From assembly GCF_000802225.1 (NCBI RefSeq), contig NZ_JTDI01000005.1:1-64000 (forward strand): a DNA stretch of 64,000 nucleotides, read 5' to 3'. Shown one piece after another: positions 36,233 through 45,121 of this stretch. The notes under the pieces were generated by a model. That model saw nothing but the letters and a program-made list of their open reading frames with translations, made no database searches and was not told where the DNA came from. Position 1 is the stretch's first letter. Every line of letters starts with the position of its first letter. This DNA comes from Novosphingobium malaysiense (lineage in GTDB: Bacteria; Pseudomonadota; Alphaproteobacteria; Sphingomonadales; Sphingomonadaceae). Position numbers and translations under genes: made by a program.

Positions 36233-37261
36233 CTATGCGACTTCGCTCGCAAAAGTGTAGTCCGTTCCCGTCGGCAGCGAGGTCATCCGTTCAAGGACCG
36301 TCTCGAAATGGCTGGCCGATGTACCCCAGGCGTACCGCAAAGCGAGCGCGCGCTTTACGAAAAAGTGCAGGTCTACTTCCCAGGTAATCCCCATCGCGCC
36401 GTGAATCTGAATTGCGTTGCGGGTGGCAAGGTCGGCGGCTTCTCCCGAGACGATCTTGGCATGCGCAAGGCGCGCGCGGCCCGCCAACGTTCCAAGGGAA
36501 AGCTCTGCCGCCGCAGCGTGGACCACGGGCCGGGCGAATTCGACCTTGACCTGTGCGTTGGCGGCAAGGTGCTTGACGGCCTGGTAGCTGCCGATCGGCT
36601 TGCCGAACTGTTGCCGGTCTTTCGCGTAGGCGACCGACATGTCGATGGCGCGCTGGCCGATGCCGACCAGTTGCGCGGCGGCCAGCAGGGCGCCACGTTC
36701 CGCGGTGTCGCCCCAGCCGCTGCCGACCTGCGTGGCCGGGCTGGGCTGCCAGTCGACGCGGAACAGGCGGCGGAAGGCGTCGAAGCTTTCCTGCTGGACC
36801 AGAGTCACGTCTGCGCGCGCGACGAGGTGCAGTTCATCGCCGTGGCCAAGCAGCAGCGCGCCCGCGTTGTCCGCATCGGCGACAAAGGGATTGACCGGGT
36901 GGCCGATCGCGACGGTCTCTCCGCCAAGGACGCGTTCCAGCCAGCCCTTGTCGTTATCGAGTCCGGCCAGCAGAGGTACGACCACGCCCGCCTGTTCGAT
37001 CAGCGGCTCGGGAAGGCCGACATAACCGGCCGCTTCGGCGATTCCGACGAGATCGACCGGCCCCATGCCAAGCCCGCCCGCATCCTCAGGTGCGCACATG
37101 GCGAGCAGACCCATTTCGCGGATCGTTTCCCAGCGTGCTGCGTCGACAGCAGTATTGGTTTCGAGCAACCTACGCAGATCGGCCGGGGTGCAGCTTTCGA
37201 TCAGCATGTCGCGCGCGGCTTCGGTGATCGCGCGCTGGTCTTCGGTGAAGGCAAATTCCAT
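36233..37261 (-). CDS. Acyl-CoA dehydrogenase, small subunit of pair B
   Basis: 342 residues starting MEFAFTEDQRAITEAARDM. The FAD-contact motif is RQQFGKPIGSYQAVKH; the C-terminal part reads GAMGITWEVDLHFFVKRA, lacking the YEGT Glu. Shorter than a normal ACAD. The longer partner gene ends 5 bp upstream (37267). As in pairs A and C, the two probably form one heteromeric enzyme. Last gene of the leftward CoA-ligase/ECH/ACAD/ACAD operon. Confidence 0.9.
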   Translation of the reverse strand: MEFAFTEDQRAITEAARDMLIESCTPADLRRLLETNTAVDAARWETIREMGLLAMCAPEDAGGLGMGPVDLVGIAEAAGYVGLPEPLIEQAGVVVPLLAGLDNDKGWLERVLGGETVAIGHPVNPFVADADNAGALLLGHGDELHLVARADVTLVQQESFDAFRRLFRVDWQPSPATQVGSGWGDTAERGALLAAAQLVGIGQRAIDMSVAYAKDRQQFGKPIGSYQAVKHLAANAQVKVEFARPVVHAAAAELSLGTLAGRARLAHAKIVSGEAADLATRNAIQIHGAMGITWEVDLHFFVKRALALRYAWGTSASHFETVLERMTSLPTGTDYTFASEVA

Positions 37262-37266
37262 TGGTA

Positions 37267-38427
37267 TCAGGCCCTCGGCAGGCCAAGCATGCGCTCGGCG
37301 ATGATGTTGCGCTGGATCTCGTTGGAACCGGCATAGATAGGCCCGGCCAGTGCGAAGATGTGGCCGTCGAGCCAGCCGTCGACATCGCCGGCATCCGGGG
37401 CGGACTTCATCAGCTCGGCGCGGGGGCCGAGGATGTCGAGCGCTGTTTCGTGCAAGGCAAGATCGAGTTCGGACCAGAAGATCTTGTTGGTAGAGCTTTC
37501 CGGACCGATCGTGCCGCCAGCCGCGAGGCGCGAGCACATGGCGTAGATCGTCAGCGCATAGGCGTCGGCATCCATCCAGCTGCGGGCAACGCGCTCACCC
37601 ACCGAAGCGGGGAGATCGTGCTTGTGCCGCTCGTAGAGCGCGATCAGCTTGCGCACGGCTTCCTGATAGCGGGCGGGCGAGCGCAGCAGCAGGCCGCGTT
37701 CAAAACCGGCGGTGGCCATGCAGACCTTCCAGCCTTCGCCTTCGCCGCCCAGACGGTCGGACACTGGCACGCGCACGTTGTCGAGGAAGATCTCGGCAAA
37801 GACCTTTTCCCCGTCCATGCGCTCGATCGCGCGGCGGGTGACGCCCGGGGCATCGAGAGGGAAGAGGATCAGGCTCATGCCCTTGTGCCGCTCGGACCCT
37901 GGTTCGCGGAACAGACCGAAGGCCCAGTCGGCGTAGACCGCGCGTGTGGACCAGATCTTCTGGCCGTTGAGCACGTATTCGTCGCCCTCGCGGGTGCAGG
38001 TGGAGCGCACGCCGGCAAGGTCGCTGCCCGCGCTGGGTTCGGACCAGGCCTGCGCCCAGACAATGTCACCGGCGGCCATCGAAGGCAGGTACTTGGCTTT
38101 CTGCTCGGGTGTGCCGAATTCCATCATCGTCGGGCCCAGCAGGAAGATGCCGTTCTGGTTGACGCGCGTCGGCGCGTTGGCGCGGTAGTATTCTTCCTCG
38201 AAGATCAGCCATCGGATCAGGTCGAGACCGCGCCCGCCCAGTTCCTCCGGCCAGGTGACCATGCCCCAGCGGCCTTCGTTGAGCTTGCGTTCCCAGTCGC
38301 GGTGCGCCTCGAAACCCTCACGCGTGAGGTCGAAGGAGGGCAGCGGTTCCTTGGGGACGTTGGCTTCCATCCATTCGCGCACTTCCATGCGGAAGGCGCG
38401 CTGTTCGGGAGTGTATTCGAGATTCAT
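37267..38427 (-). CDS. Acyl-CoA dehydrogenase, large subunit of pair B
   Basis: 386 residues starting MNLEYTPEQRAFRMEVREWM. QAWSEPSAGSDLAG marks the FAD/substrate middle domain, GFERG holds the candidate catalytic Glu, and YAGSNEIQRNIIAERMLGL is the C-terminal end with Ala/Gly in place of the YEGT Glu. The start overlaps the ECH stop (ATGA). Together with the gene at 36233 it forms pair B. Confidence 0.92.
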   Translation of the reverse strand: MNLEYTPEQRAFRMEVREWMEANVPKEPLPSFDLTREGFEAHRDWERKLNEGRWGMVTWPEELGGRGLDLIRWLIFEEEYYRANAPTRVNQNGIFLLGPTMMEFGTPEQKAKYLPSMAAGDIVWAQAWSEPSAGSDLAGVRSTCTREGDEYVLNGQKIWSTRAVYADWAFGLFREPGSERHKGMSLILFPLDAPGVTRRAIERMDGEKVFAEIFLDNVRVPVSDRLGGEGEGWKVCMATAGFERGLLLRSPARYQEAVRKLIALYERHKHDLPASVGERVARSWMDADAYALTIYAMCSRLAAGGTIGPESSTNKIFWSELDLALHETALDILGPRAELMKSAPDAGDVDGWLDGHIFALAGPIYAGSNEIQRNIIAERMLGLPRA

Positions 38428-39332
38428 TCGCCAGCCTGTTTCTTGTTGGCGTCGGCCATCTTCTTGCCGTCGAAGCCGGCGATGTAATCGCCCTTCACCA
38501 GCGTGTTGTTGGCATGCGCGAAGTGGTGGTAGCCGAAGGCGGCATCGATGCCCGCGTTCTTGCCAGACAGCGTTTCCATGTGGTTGCAGGCCTGCTTGGC
38601 AAGCTGCAGCGCAAGGCGCGGCTGTTCGGCGATGCGGTGGGCGACCTTGCGCACTTCGTCCGCCAGTTCCTCGCGTGGGACGACGCGGTTGACCATGCCC
38701 ATTTCGTAGGCGCGTGCAGCACCCATGCGTTCGCCCAGGAACAGGAATTCCTTGGCGATGCGCACGTTGAGTTCGTGGCAATGTGCGAAATATTCGAGGC
38801 CCGGAAAGCCCATCTGCAGGACCGGATCCTGGAAGAACGCATCGTCCGAGGCGATGATCAGATCGCAGACCCATGCGAGCATCAGGCCGCCCGCGATGCA
38901 GCCACCGTGGACCTGCGCGATCGTCGGCTTGGGAATATCGCGCCAGCGCTTGCACATGCCCAGGTACTGTTCCTGCTCGCGGATATAGGCCTTTTCGCCG
39001 CCCGCCTTGTTGGCGTGATCGTACCACATGAGGCGGCGGTCGACGCTGGCGTGAAAATCCCGCCCGGGCGAGCCGATGTCGTGGCCCGCGCTGAAGTGCT
39101 TGGCATCGGACTTGAGCACGATGCACTTGACGTCGTCGTCATCGACCGCGCGCTTGAAGGCATCGTCAAGCGCATAGGTCATCTGGCTGTTCTGGACGTT
39201 ATGGTATTTGGGCCGGTTTAGCGTGATCCAGGCGATGCCGTCCGCAGCTTCGTAGAGGATCGGCGTATCGGTTTCGTAGACATGTTCGCTCGGGGTCGGT
39301 TCGACGATCCCGTCGTTCTGTTCCGTGGTCAT
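38424..39332 (-). CDS. Enoyl-CoA hydratase/isomerase family protein
   Basis: 302 residues of the crotonase fold with a 30-residue N-terminal tail. FSAGHDIGSPGRDF and GGCIAGGLMLAWVCD form the oxyanion hole; the segment corresponding to the catalytic Glu reads GFPGLEYFAHCHEL. Shares its unusual motifs with the ECH at 1152-2009, so the two are paralogues. Both ends overlap neighbours by ATGA (ligase before, ACAD after), showing tight coupling within the operon. Confidence 0.9.
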   Translation of the reverse strand: MTTEQNDGIVEPTPSEHVYETDTPILYEAADGIAWITLNRPKYHNVQNSQMTYALDDAFKRAVDDDDVKCIVLKSDAKHFSAGHDIGSPGRDFHASVDRRLMWYDHANKAGGEKAYIREQEQYLGMCKRWRDIPKPTIAQVHGGCIAGGLMLAWVCDLIIASDDAFFQDPVLQMGFPGLEYFAHCHELNVRIAKEFLFLGERMGAARAYEMGMVNRVVPREELADEVRKVAHRIAEQPRLALQLAKQACNHMETLSGKNAGIDAAFGYHHFAHANNTLVKGDYIAGFDGKKMADANKKQAGE

Positions 39333-41425
39333 GCCAGTTCCTTCTCTTCCGTGCCGGTTTTCGCATTGAGCAGGACCAATGCATCGACTGCAACGGCGCC
39401 TTGGCCTTCCGGCATCACAAGTAGCGGATTTATTTCGACTTCGCGCAGGCGTTCTCCACCGGCCATGACCGCGTCGCCGAGTGCGGCGATTGCCTGGGCG
39501 GCTGCCTTGACGTCGGCCTTCGGCGCACCGCGATAGCCGTCGAGCAGCTTGAAGCCCTTGAGGCTGCGCAGCATGGCTTCGGCGCCGGCGGCGTCGATCG
39601 GCAGGAGCGCGTTGCACGCGTCCTTCATCAGTTCGGTCCAGATGCCGCCGAGGCCCACCGTCAGCATCCAGCCGAAGACCGGATCGTGGGTTGCGCCGGC
39701 AAGAATCTCGACCCCGCCCGACAGGTTCGGCTCGAGCGTTACGCCTTCGATGCGCACGTTCATGGAGGCGGCCTTGGCCATTATCGTCTCGAACGCCTCG
39801 AGCGTTTCCGCCTCGTTCTTGAGGCCGAGACGAATCAGGCCATGCTCGGTCTTGTGGGCGACGTCGGGGCTGACCAGCTTGGCGACGAGCGGGAAGCCGA
39901 TCTTCGATGCGACCGCGCGGACTTCGTCGGCCGTCTGCACTACGGCGTCGTGAACGACGGGCACGCCGAAGGCGACGAGGGCATCCTTGCTCTCGGTTTC
40001 GGAGAGGGCCATGCGGTCCGCCGCGATCTCCGGCCATGCTGCCGAGGGAGCGCCGGGAGGCATGGGAATTTCGTCGTTCTTCTTCCATGCGCCATAAGCG
40101 CAGATGGCACGGGCGCAGCGGTCGAAATCATCGAAATAGCCGATGCCGTGGGCCGCCAGCCGTTCGCGGTCGGCCATGGCAAAGGTGTCGATGACGATGA
40201 ACGCCTTGCTGCTTGCTGCGGCGGCCTTCTCAACCTGGTCGAGGGCTTGCGTCAGGAAGTTGCCCGGCAGGTAGAGCAGCACCACGTCGATGTCGTCCGG
40301 CTCCGATGCAAGCCTGATGCATTCCGAGAGGAAGTCGTTCGAATTGACGATGTTGCCTGTCAGGTCCACTGGGTTAGAGACCATCGAATGGCCCGGAATC
40401 TGCGCCGAGAGCCCTTGCTGCACGTGGGGGGGCAGGGTGGGGACATCGCCGCCGCCGAGCGCCAGCGCATCGGCCAGAATCGCCCCGGCTGCGCCCGAAA
40501 TCGATAGAACTGCGCAGTTGCTGCCGCCGATCTTGTCGCCCAGCGTGTGCAGGTAGGCGAGATCGGCAAGGCCGGACAATTCACCGGCGCGGACAACCCC
40601 CGCGCGAGCAAAGGCTGCATCATAGGCTGCGCTGTCACCGGCGAGGGCGGCGGTATGCGAACGGGTGGCCTCAGCGCCCTTTTCGCTGGCACCCACCTTG
40701 TACACCGCCAGCATCTTGCCAGCAGCGCGAAAACGCGCTGCGACGGCCAGGAACTTGGCGCCATCGCGCAGTTCCTCAATGTAGCATACTGCTGCCTGTG
40801 TGGCGGAATCGGCGGCCAGATAGTCGAGATAGTCGCTGAAATCGACGCATGCCTCGTTGCCGGTGTTGATCACGTGGCTGAACGTCACCCCCGCGCGCCG
40901 GGCCATGCGGAACACGGTTGCACACATATTGCCGCTCTGGGTGAGCAAGGCAGTATGGCCTGCCGGTTCGCCGGGCTGGAAGGACTGGCCGAACGAGGTG
41001 AAGATTGCATCGGTAAAGTTGGCGTTGCCCATGCAGTTCGGGCCGGCGATGCGCATTCCGCTGGAGCGCGCGAAAGCCATAAGGGCATCTTGCCGCGCGT
41101 TTCCCTCGGGCTCGTTGGTCTCGGCGTAGCCGGAAGCGTAAACGAGTGCCGAAGGTATGCCGAGTGCATGGCAGCGTTCGAGCATGGGCAGCGTGGCGTC
41201 GGCGGACAATGCAATGATCACCAGATCGACTTTTTCCGGCACGCTCTCGATGTCGGGATAGGCCTTGAGGCCCTGGATCGTCTCGTTCTTTGGGTTGACC
41301 GGATAGAGCCGCTCAAATCGCGCGCGCTTCAGGAGGTCGACCGGTACGCCACCGATGCGCGCCTTGTTGTCCGACGCGCCGATGACTGCAATCGAGCGCG
41401 GGCCGAGAAGTGCCTGCATGCTCAT
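39329..41425 (-). CDS. NDP-forming acyl-CoA synthetase (fused alpha-beta, ATP-grasp)
   Basis: About 698 residues. An N-terminal CoA-binding Rossmann domain (SIAVIGASDN), a succinyl-CoA-ligase-like middle (LLTQSGNMCATVF), and the phosphohistidine segment SHTAALAGD are followed by an ATP-grasp domain (FPLVAKLVSPDVAHKTEHGL) and the ligase end VEINPLLV. This is the fused acetate/acyl-CoA ligase (ADP-forming) architecture, chemically distinct from the three AMP-forming ligases here. ATG 41425 is chosen; GGAGG lies 12 bases upstream, a long spacing, and ATG 41419 is an alternative. First gene of the pair B operon. Confidence 0.9.
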   Translation of the reverse strand: MSMQALLGPRSIAVIGASDNKARIGGVPVDLLKRARFERLYPVNPKNETIQGLKAYPDIESVPEKVDLVIIALSADATLPMLERCHALGIPSALVYASGYAETNEPEGNARQDALMAFARSSGMRIAGPNCMGNANFTDAIFTSFGQSFQPGEPAGHTALLTQSGNMCATVFRMARRAGVTFSHVINTGNEACVDFSDYLDYLAADSATQAAVCYIEELRDGAKFLAVAARFRAAGKMLAVYKVGASEKGAEATRSHTAALAGDSAAYDAAFARAGVVRAGELSGLADLAYLHTLGDKIGGSNCAVLSISGAAGAILADALALGGGDVPTLPPHVQQGLSAQIPGHSMVSNPVDLTGNIVNSNDFLSECIRLASEPDDIDVVLLYLPGNFLTQALDQVEKAAAASSKAFIVIDTFAMADRERLAAHGIGYFDDFDRCARAICAYGAWKKNDEIPMPPGAPSAAWPEIAADRMALSETESKDALVAFGVPVVHDAVVQTADEVRAVASKIGFPLVAKLVSPDVAHKTEHGLIRLGLKNEAETLEAFETIMAKAASMNVRIEGVTLEPNLSGGVEILAGATHDPVFGWMLTVGLGGIWTELMKDACNALLPIDAAGAEAMLRSLKGFKLLDGYRGAPKADVKAAAQAIAALGDAVMAGGERLREVEINPLLVMPEGQGAVAVDALVLLNAKTGTEEKELA

Positions 41426-41538
41426 GTCGCGGGTTGCCCCTCCTTCCAGTTTCGTCTGATGCCGTGCTTGTCTGATCACCGCCGAGTGCGGTGGTGGCCA
41501 AAGCGGCCTGCATGGACCAACTAGCCTTTATCGCAAAT

Positions 41539-41561
41539 ATTGCAATAGACGCATTTCATTA
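41539..41561 (-). promoter_or_regulatory. 23-bp dyad operator between ligase operon and DUF35-thiolase operon
   Basis: Read leftward, left half TAATGAAAT and right half TATTGCAAT. It is 113 bp from ATG 41425 (leftward) and 85 bp from GTG 41647 (rightward). Confidence 0.75.
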
Positions 41562-41646
41562 ATCGAAGGTATCGCGTATACGGTTTGCCGGATGGCACGT
41601 AAGTGGAAGAAGTTGCGCGCTGCGGGACGAAAGAGGGAGAGGGCCG

Positions 41647-42075
41647 GTGGCAGCGGATTGTACCGTGAAGGCAAGACCAGCGCACAGGATCGTGCGAATC
41701 GCAGAGGATGGTCGGCCCCGAATAGAGGCCTATCGCTGTGAGAACTGTGGAGCGGTGACCGACAGCCAGACCATGGCCTGCCGGGCCTGCGCCAGCCGGA
41801 AGCCGCCCGCGTCCTTTGGAGTGGGGCGCACGGGAAAGCTGTGGAGCTGGTCTGTCGTGCATCGCAGCTATCCCGGAGTGGCCGTGCCTTTCATTTCGGT
41901 GATCGTTGATTTGGATGACGGACTGACACTCAAGGGCACGCTGCGCGGTGTCGATACGTCAGGATTGCGGCAGGGCCTGCCGGTGCGGCTGGTGTTCGAC
42001 GATGCCGGCGGTGCGCATGACAAGGAAGGAGTCCCTTACGTCGGATTCCATTTCGTGCCGCAGGGGGATGCATGA
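41647..42075 (+). CDS. DUF35 OB-fold protein with zinc ribbon
   Basis: 142 residues from a GTG. A rubredoxin-like zinc ribbon (CENC at about 31-34, CRAC at about 45-48) precedes an OB fold with the strand VPFISVIVDLDDG. DUF35 proteins pair with thiolase-like enzymes. In steroid side-chain catabolism a DUF35 domain and the thiolase-like Ltp2 together form a retro-aldolase. Its stop overlaps the thiolase start (ATGA), in keeping with a fixed complex. Confidence 0.88.
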   Translation: MAADCTVKARPAHRIVRIAEDGRPRIEAYRCENCGAVTDSQTMACRACASRKPPASFGVGRTGKLWSWSVVHRSYPGVAVPFISVIVDLDDGLTLKGTLRGVDTSGLRQGLPVRLVFDDAGGAHDKEGVPYVGFHFVPQGDA

Positions 42076-43211
42076 TGAGCGATGTCTATATTGCGGGTGC
42101 AGACATGATTGCCTTCGGGCGCTATCCGGATCGTGCCTATTTCCAGCTTGGCGCCGAAGCCGCTCTCATGGCGCTCGACGATGCAGGGCTGTCGATCAAG
42201 GATATGGGCGCGGTATACGCTTCGTCCGTGTTCAATGCCCAGTCGATGCTGGGGCAGAAGATGCTTAAGGAGATCGGGCAGACGGGTGTGCCTTGCATCA
42301 ACGTTTCCAACGCCTGCGCTTCGGGCGCGACGGCCGTGCGGGAGGCCTTCGTTGCGATCAAGAGTGGGCTCTACGATGCCGTGATCGCCGTCGGAGCCGA
42401 GCAGAACCCGCGCGGGATGCTAGGCGGTGCGCCGCCGTTCGGTCCGCCGCCCGAGGGGCTGTTCGGATCGGAATCAATGCCCGCCGTTTTCGCGGAAGCG
42501 GGCATGGTACATGCCGCCAGGTACGGCACGACGGTCGAGCAGTTCGCACAGGTTGCGGTCAAGAACCACCACCACGCGACGATGAACCCCAAGGCCTATT
42601 ACCGGCGCGAAACGCCGCTGGAGGAAGTGCTGGCGAGCGAGATAATCGCCGAGCCACTGACCAAGCTGATGTGCTCGGCCAATGTCGATGGTGCTGCCGC
42701 AGTGGTTCTGGTATCCGAACGCAAGGCGCGCGAACTGGGTATGGGACGGGCCGTGCGCATTCGCGCCTCGGTGCTGGCGTCCGACCCCTACGAGCCGCGC
42801 AATCCGGAAATGTTCGATCCCAATTCAGTGACGCGCCTTGCAGCCGCCCAGGCTTACGAGATGGCCGGGCTGGGGCCGGATGCGCTCGATCTGGTCGAAC
42901 TGCACGATTGTTTCGCGACCGCCGAGTTGCTGCACTACGAGAACCTCGGGCTCTGTGGCGATGGCGAGGCAGGCCGCTTGATCGATTCCGGTGCCACGGC
43001 GCTTGGCGGGGCGATTCCGGTCAATGTCTCGGGCGGTCTGCTCTCCAAGGGGCATCCGATCGGGGCCACCGGCGTCGCCAACATTGTCGAGATCGTCGAG
43101 CATCTGCGCGGGCAGGCGGGTGCGCGGCAGGTCGACGGGGCTCGCATCGGGCTCGCGCACGTGCTGGGTTTCGGTGCAGCCGCCGGCGTCCATATACTCG
43201 AAAAGGCGTGA
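42072..43211 (+). CDS. Thiolase-like protein (SCP-x/lipid-transfer type), possible retro-aldolase
   Basis: 379 residues of the thiolase fold. The acylated Cys is Cys82 in NACASG, LHDCF carries the first His and GHPIGATG (His328) the second. The second thiolase Cys (CxGGG) is missing: the position reads HVLGFGAAAG. With the overlapping DUF35 gene this points to the SCP-x/Ltp2 branch, which may cleave by retro-aldol rather than by thiolysis (inference). Start ATG 42072 by overlap, or 42075. Confidence 0.88.
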   Translation: MMSDVYIAGADMIAFGRYPDRAYFQLGAEAALMALDDAGLSIKDMGAVYASSVFNAQSMLGQKMLKEIGQTGVPCINVSNACASGATAVREAFVAIKSGLYDAVIAVGAEQNPRGMLGGAPPFGPPPEGLFGSESMPAVFAEAGMVHAARYGTTVEQFAQVAVKNHHHATMNPKAYYRRETPLEEVLASEIIAEPLTKLMCSANVDGAAAVVLVSERKARELGMGRAVRIRASVLASDPYEPRNPEMFDPNSVTRLAAAQAYEMAGLGPDALDLVELHDCFATAELLHYENLGLCGDGEAGRLIDSGATALGGAIPVNVSGGLLSKGHPIGATGVANIVEIVEHLRGQAGARQVDGARIGLAHVLGFGAAAGVHILEKA

Positions 43212-43216
43212 CGGGC

Positions 43217-43987
43217 ATGGCCGGAATGAAGCCATGGATCGACCTCAGCGGGAAAGTCGCGCTGGTTACGGGCGCGGCATCGGGTATCGGACGCGCCTGC
43301 TGCGCAGGGCTTGCCGAGGTTGGAGCCACCGTCATTGCAACAGATCGGGACGCGGCCGGGGCAGGGGCCGTGGCGGATTGCACTCCCGGGGCGCATGCCC
43401 ATGCGCTCGACGTGACGAGCGATGCGGCATGGCGCGAATGCGAAGCCTGGATCGAGCGGACTTTCGGAAGGCTGGACATCGTGGTGAACAGCGCGGGAAT
43501 CGTGAGCTCCGACCGGGTCGGCGATGCCGATACGGCAACATATCAGCGTATCTTTGCCGTCAATGTCGAAGGTTCGCTGCTGGGTATGCGCACGGCGCTG
43601 GCATTCATGCGCAGGCAGGGCAAGGGCGCGATCGTCAATATCTCGTCGGCCGCGTCGCTGTCGGGGGCGTCGATCATGGCATCATACGGGGCCAGCAAGG
43701 CGGCAATTGCACATTACACGCGCAGTGCCGCGCTCGAAACAGTGAGGGCAGGCCACGACATACGCATCAACTCGGTCCATCCCGGTGTGATCGATACTGC
43801 GATGGCCGATGATTTCTGCGAGATCTACAGCGTTCTGGGCTCGAAAGAGGCCGTCGAGCAGAAGATGAGCACGGGCCGGTTCGGCACGGCCTCGGAAGTG
43901 GCTGATGTCGTCGTGTATCTGTGCTCGGACCGGGCGAGCTTCATTGCCGGTACTGGCATTGTCGTCGATCGGGCGGCCTCCGCCTGA
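43217..43987 (+). CDS. Short-chain dehydrogenase/reductase (SDR)
   Basis: 256 residues, classical SDR: TGAASGIG, NSAG, ISSAAS for the Ser, and YGASK for Tyr/Lys. It ends with VVDRAAS rather than the usual VDGG, a small variation at the C-terminal cofactor side. ATG 43217 is 5 bp past the thiolase stop. Third gene of the DUF35-thiolase-SDR operon, probably a hydroxyacyl-CoA or ketone step next to cleavage. Confidence 0.92.
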   Translation: MAGMKPWIDLSGKVALVTGAASGIGRACCAGLAEVGATVIATDRDAAGAGAVADCTPGAHAHALDVTSDAAWRECEAWIERTFGRLDIVVNSAGIVSSDRVGDADTATYQRIFAVNVEGSLLGMRTALAFMRRQGKGAIVNISSAASLSGASIMASYGASKAAIAHYTRSAALETVRAGHDIRINSVHPGVIDTAMADDFCEIYSVLGSKEAVEQKMSTGRFGTASEVADVVVYLCSDRASFIAGTGIVVDRAASA

Positions 43988-44005
43988 TCGACGCAAGGCG
44001 CGGCG

Positions 44006-44860
44006 TCAGCTGATGTCGAGTTTCAGGACCTTGGCGGCGTTCTGATAAAGGAATTTCGGCCAGACCTCGTCCTTGAACGGAACATTGTCCATTTCCGCGA
44101 AGATGCGTTTGAGTTCCAGCCCCATCGGGAAGTAGCCGCCATAGAGCACCTTGCCGCTGCCGCGCGAGTTGGCGAAGCGGATGATTTCCTCGGGCCAGTA
44201 CTTGGGGGCAAAGGCGGAGGTGGAATAGTAGAGGTTCGGCCACTTGAGCAGAAGCTTGACGGCGAGGTCCACGTCCGGTTCCGCCCCGTGGCGCATGACG
44301 ACCTTCAGTTCCTGGAAGTCGTAGGCGACCTGATCGAGGTGGCCCACCCATTGCGCCATCATTGGCACGCGAGGGCCGGGAAAGCCGACATTGATGAAGA
44401 TCGGCAGGTCCAGTTCCACGCATTTGGCATAGATCGGATAGGCCAGCCGGTGGTCGATCGCCACCGGCGGCTGCTGGCCCGAGGGAAAGAACGAGACGCC
44501 CTTGATCTTGCCTTCGTCGAATTCGCGCTGGATCATGCGGACTGCGTCCATGCCCGTATTGGGATTGACCGGCCGGATCGCGGCGAAGCGGCCGGGGAAC
44601 CGGCGCAAGGCCTCTTCGGTGCGGTCATCCGACATGTGGATCACGCCCACGCGAATGTTGTGCGCGTCCATCTCGCGCACGGTTTCCGCGATCGAATCCA
44701 TGCGGTCGGCCTGCTCGGTTAGTTCCTCCGGAATGTCCTTGAACATGTACTCCGCCGGGTGGCGGGTCCAGTCGCCCTTGGTGCTGGCAACGCCCATCTG
44801 ATGTGTGTCGCGGAACCCGATCAGGGTGTCGATGACGGGGATATCTGTGGGCCGTGGCAC
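44006..44860 (-). CDS. Amidohydrolase-2-like protein with degenerate metal site
   Basis: 284 residues of the amidohydrolase-2 TIM-barrel family, starting with GTG 44860 (AAAGGA 10 bases upstream). The normal HxH at the first strand is replaced (VIDTLIGF), the fifth-strand His is Asn157 (FINVGF), and the C-terminal GSDYP Asp is gone (LYGGYFP, 241-245). Only His191 (MRHGAEP) is kept. A metal-free or altered function is likely; in the family some members are decarboxylases or lactonases. Transcribed alone, divergent from ACAD pair C across an operator. Confidence 0.8.
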   Translation of the reverse strand: MPRPTDIPVIDTLIGFRDTHQMGVASTKGDWTRHPAEYMFKDIPEELTEQADRMDSIAETVREMDAHNIRVGVIHMSDDRTEEALRRFPGRFAAIRPVNPNTGMDAVRMIQREFDEGKIKGVSFFPSGQQPPVAIDHRLAYPIYAKCVELDLPIFINVGFPGPRVPMMAQWVGHLDQVAYDFQELKVVMRHGAEPDVDLAVKLLLKWPNLYYSTSAFAPKYWPEEIIRFANSRGSGKVLYGGYFPMGLELKRIFAEMDNVPFKDEVWPKFLYQNAAKVLKLDIS

Positions 44861-44911
44861 CTTCGGTCATCCTTTCCGTTTTATCTTATCGCCCGCACGG
44901 GGCATGTCGGC

Positions 44912-44934
44912 ATTGCAACACATGAATGGTATTG
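44912..44934 (-). promoter_or_regulatory. 23-bp dyad operator, amidohydrolase-like/ACAD pair C divergent region
   Basis: Read leftward, left half CAATACCAT and right half TGTTGCAAT. TACAAT (complement of 44931-44936) overlaps as a leftward -10. It is 51 bp upstream of GTG 44860 and 187 bp upstream of GTG 45122. Confidence 0.7.
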
Positions 44935-45121
44935 TAAAGCAGGGCCGCATCCAATCGCCGGGCCGGTATGCGAGGCGCCGATTTGCAAGGCAAGGGGCCG
45001 GTGTGCGAGCAATTGCCGGGCACGATTTTGGTCCGGGCCCAAAGGCGCTGCGCATTGACGGGATAGCGGCGAAAACAGTGTTCAAGCCCGAAATCGGGAA
45101 GGGATCCGGAGAGGGATACGC

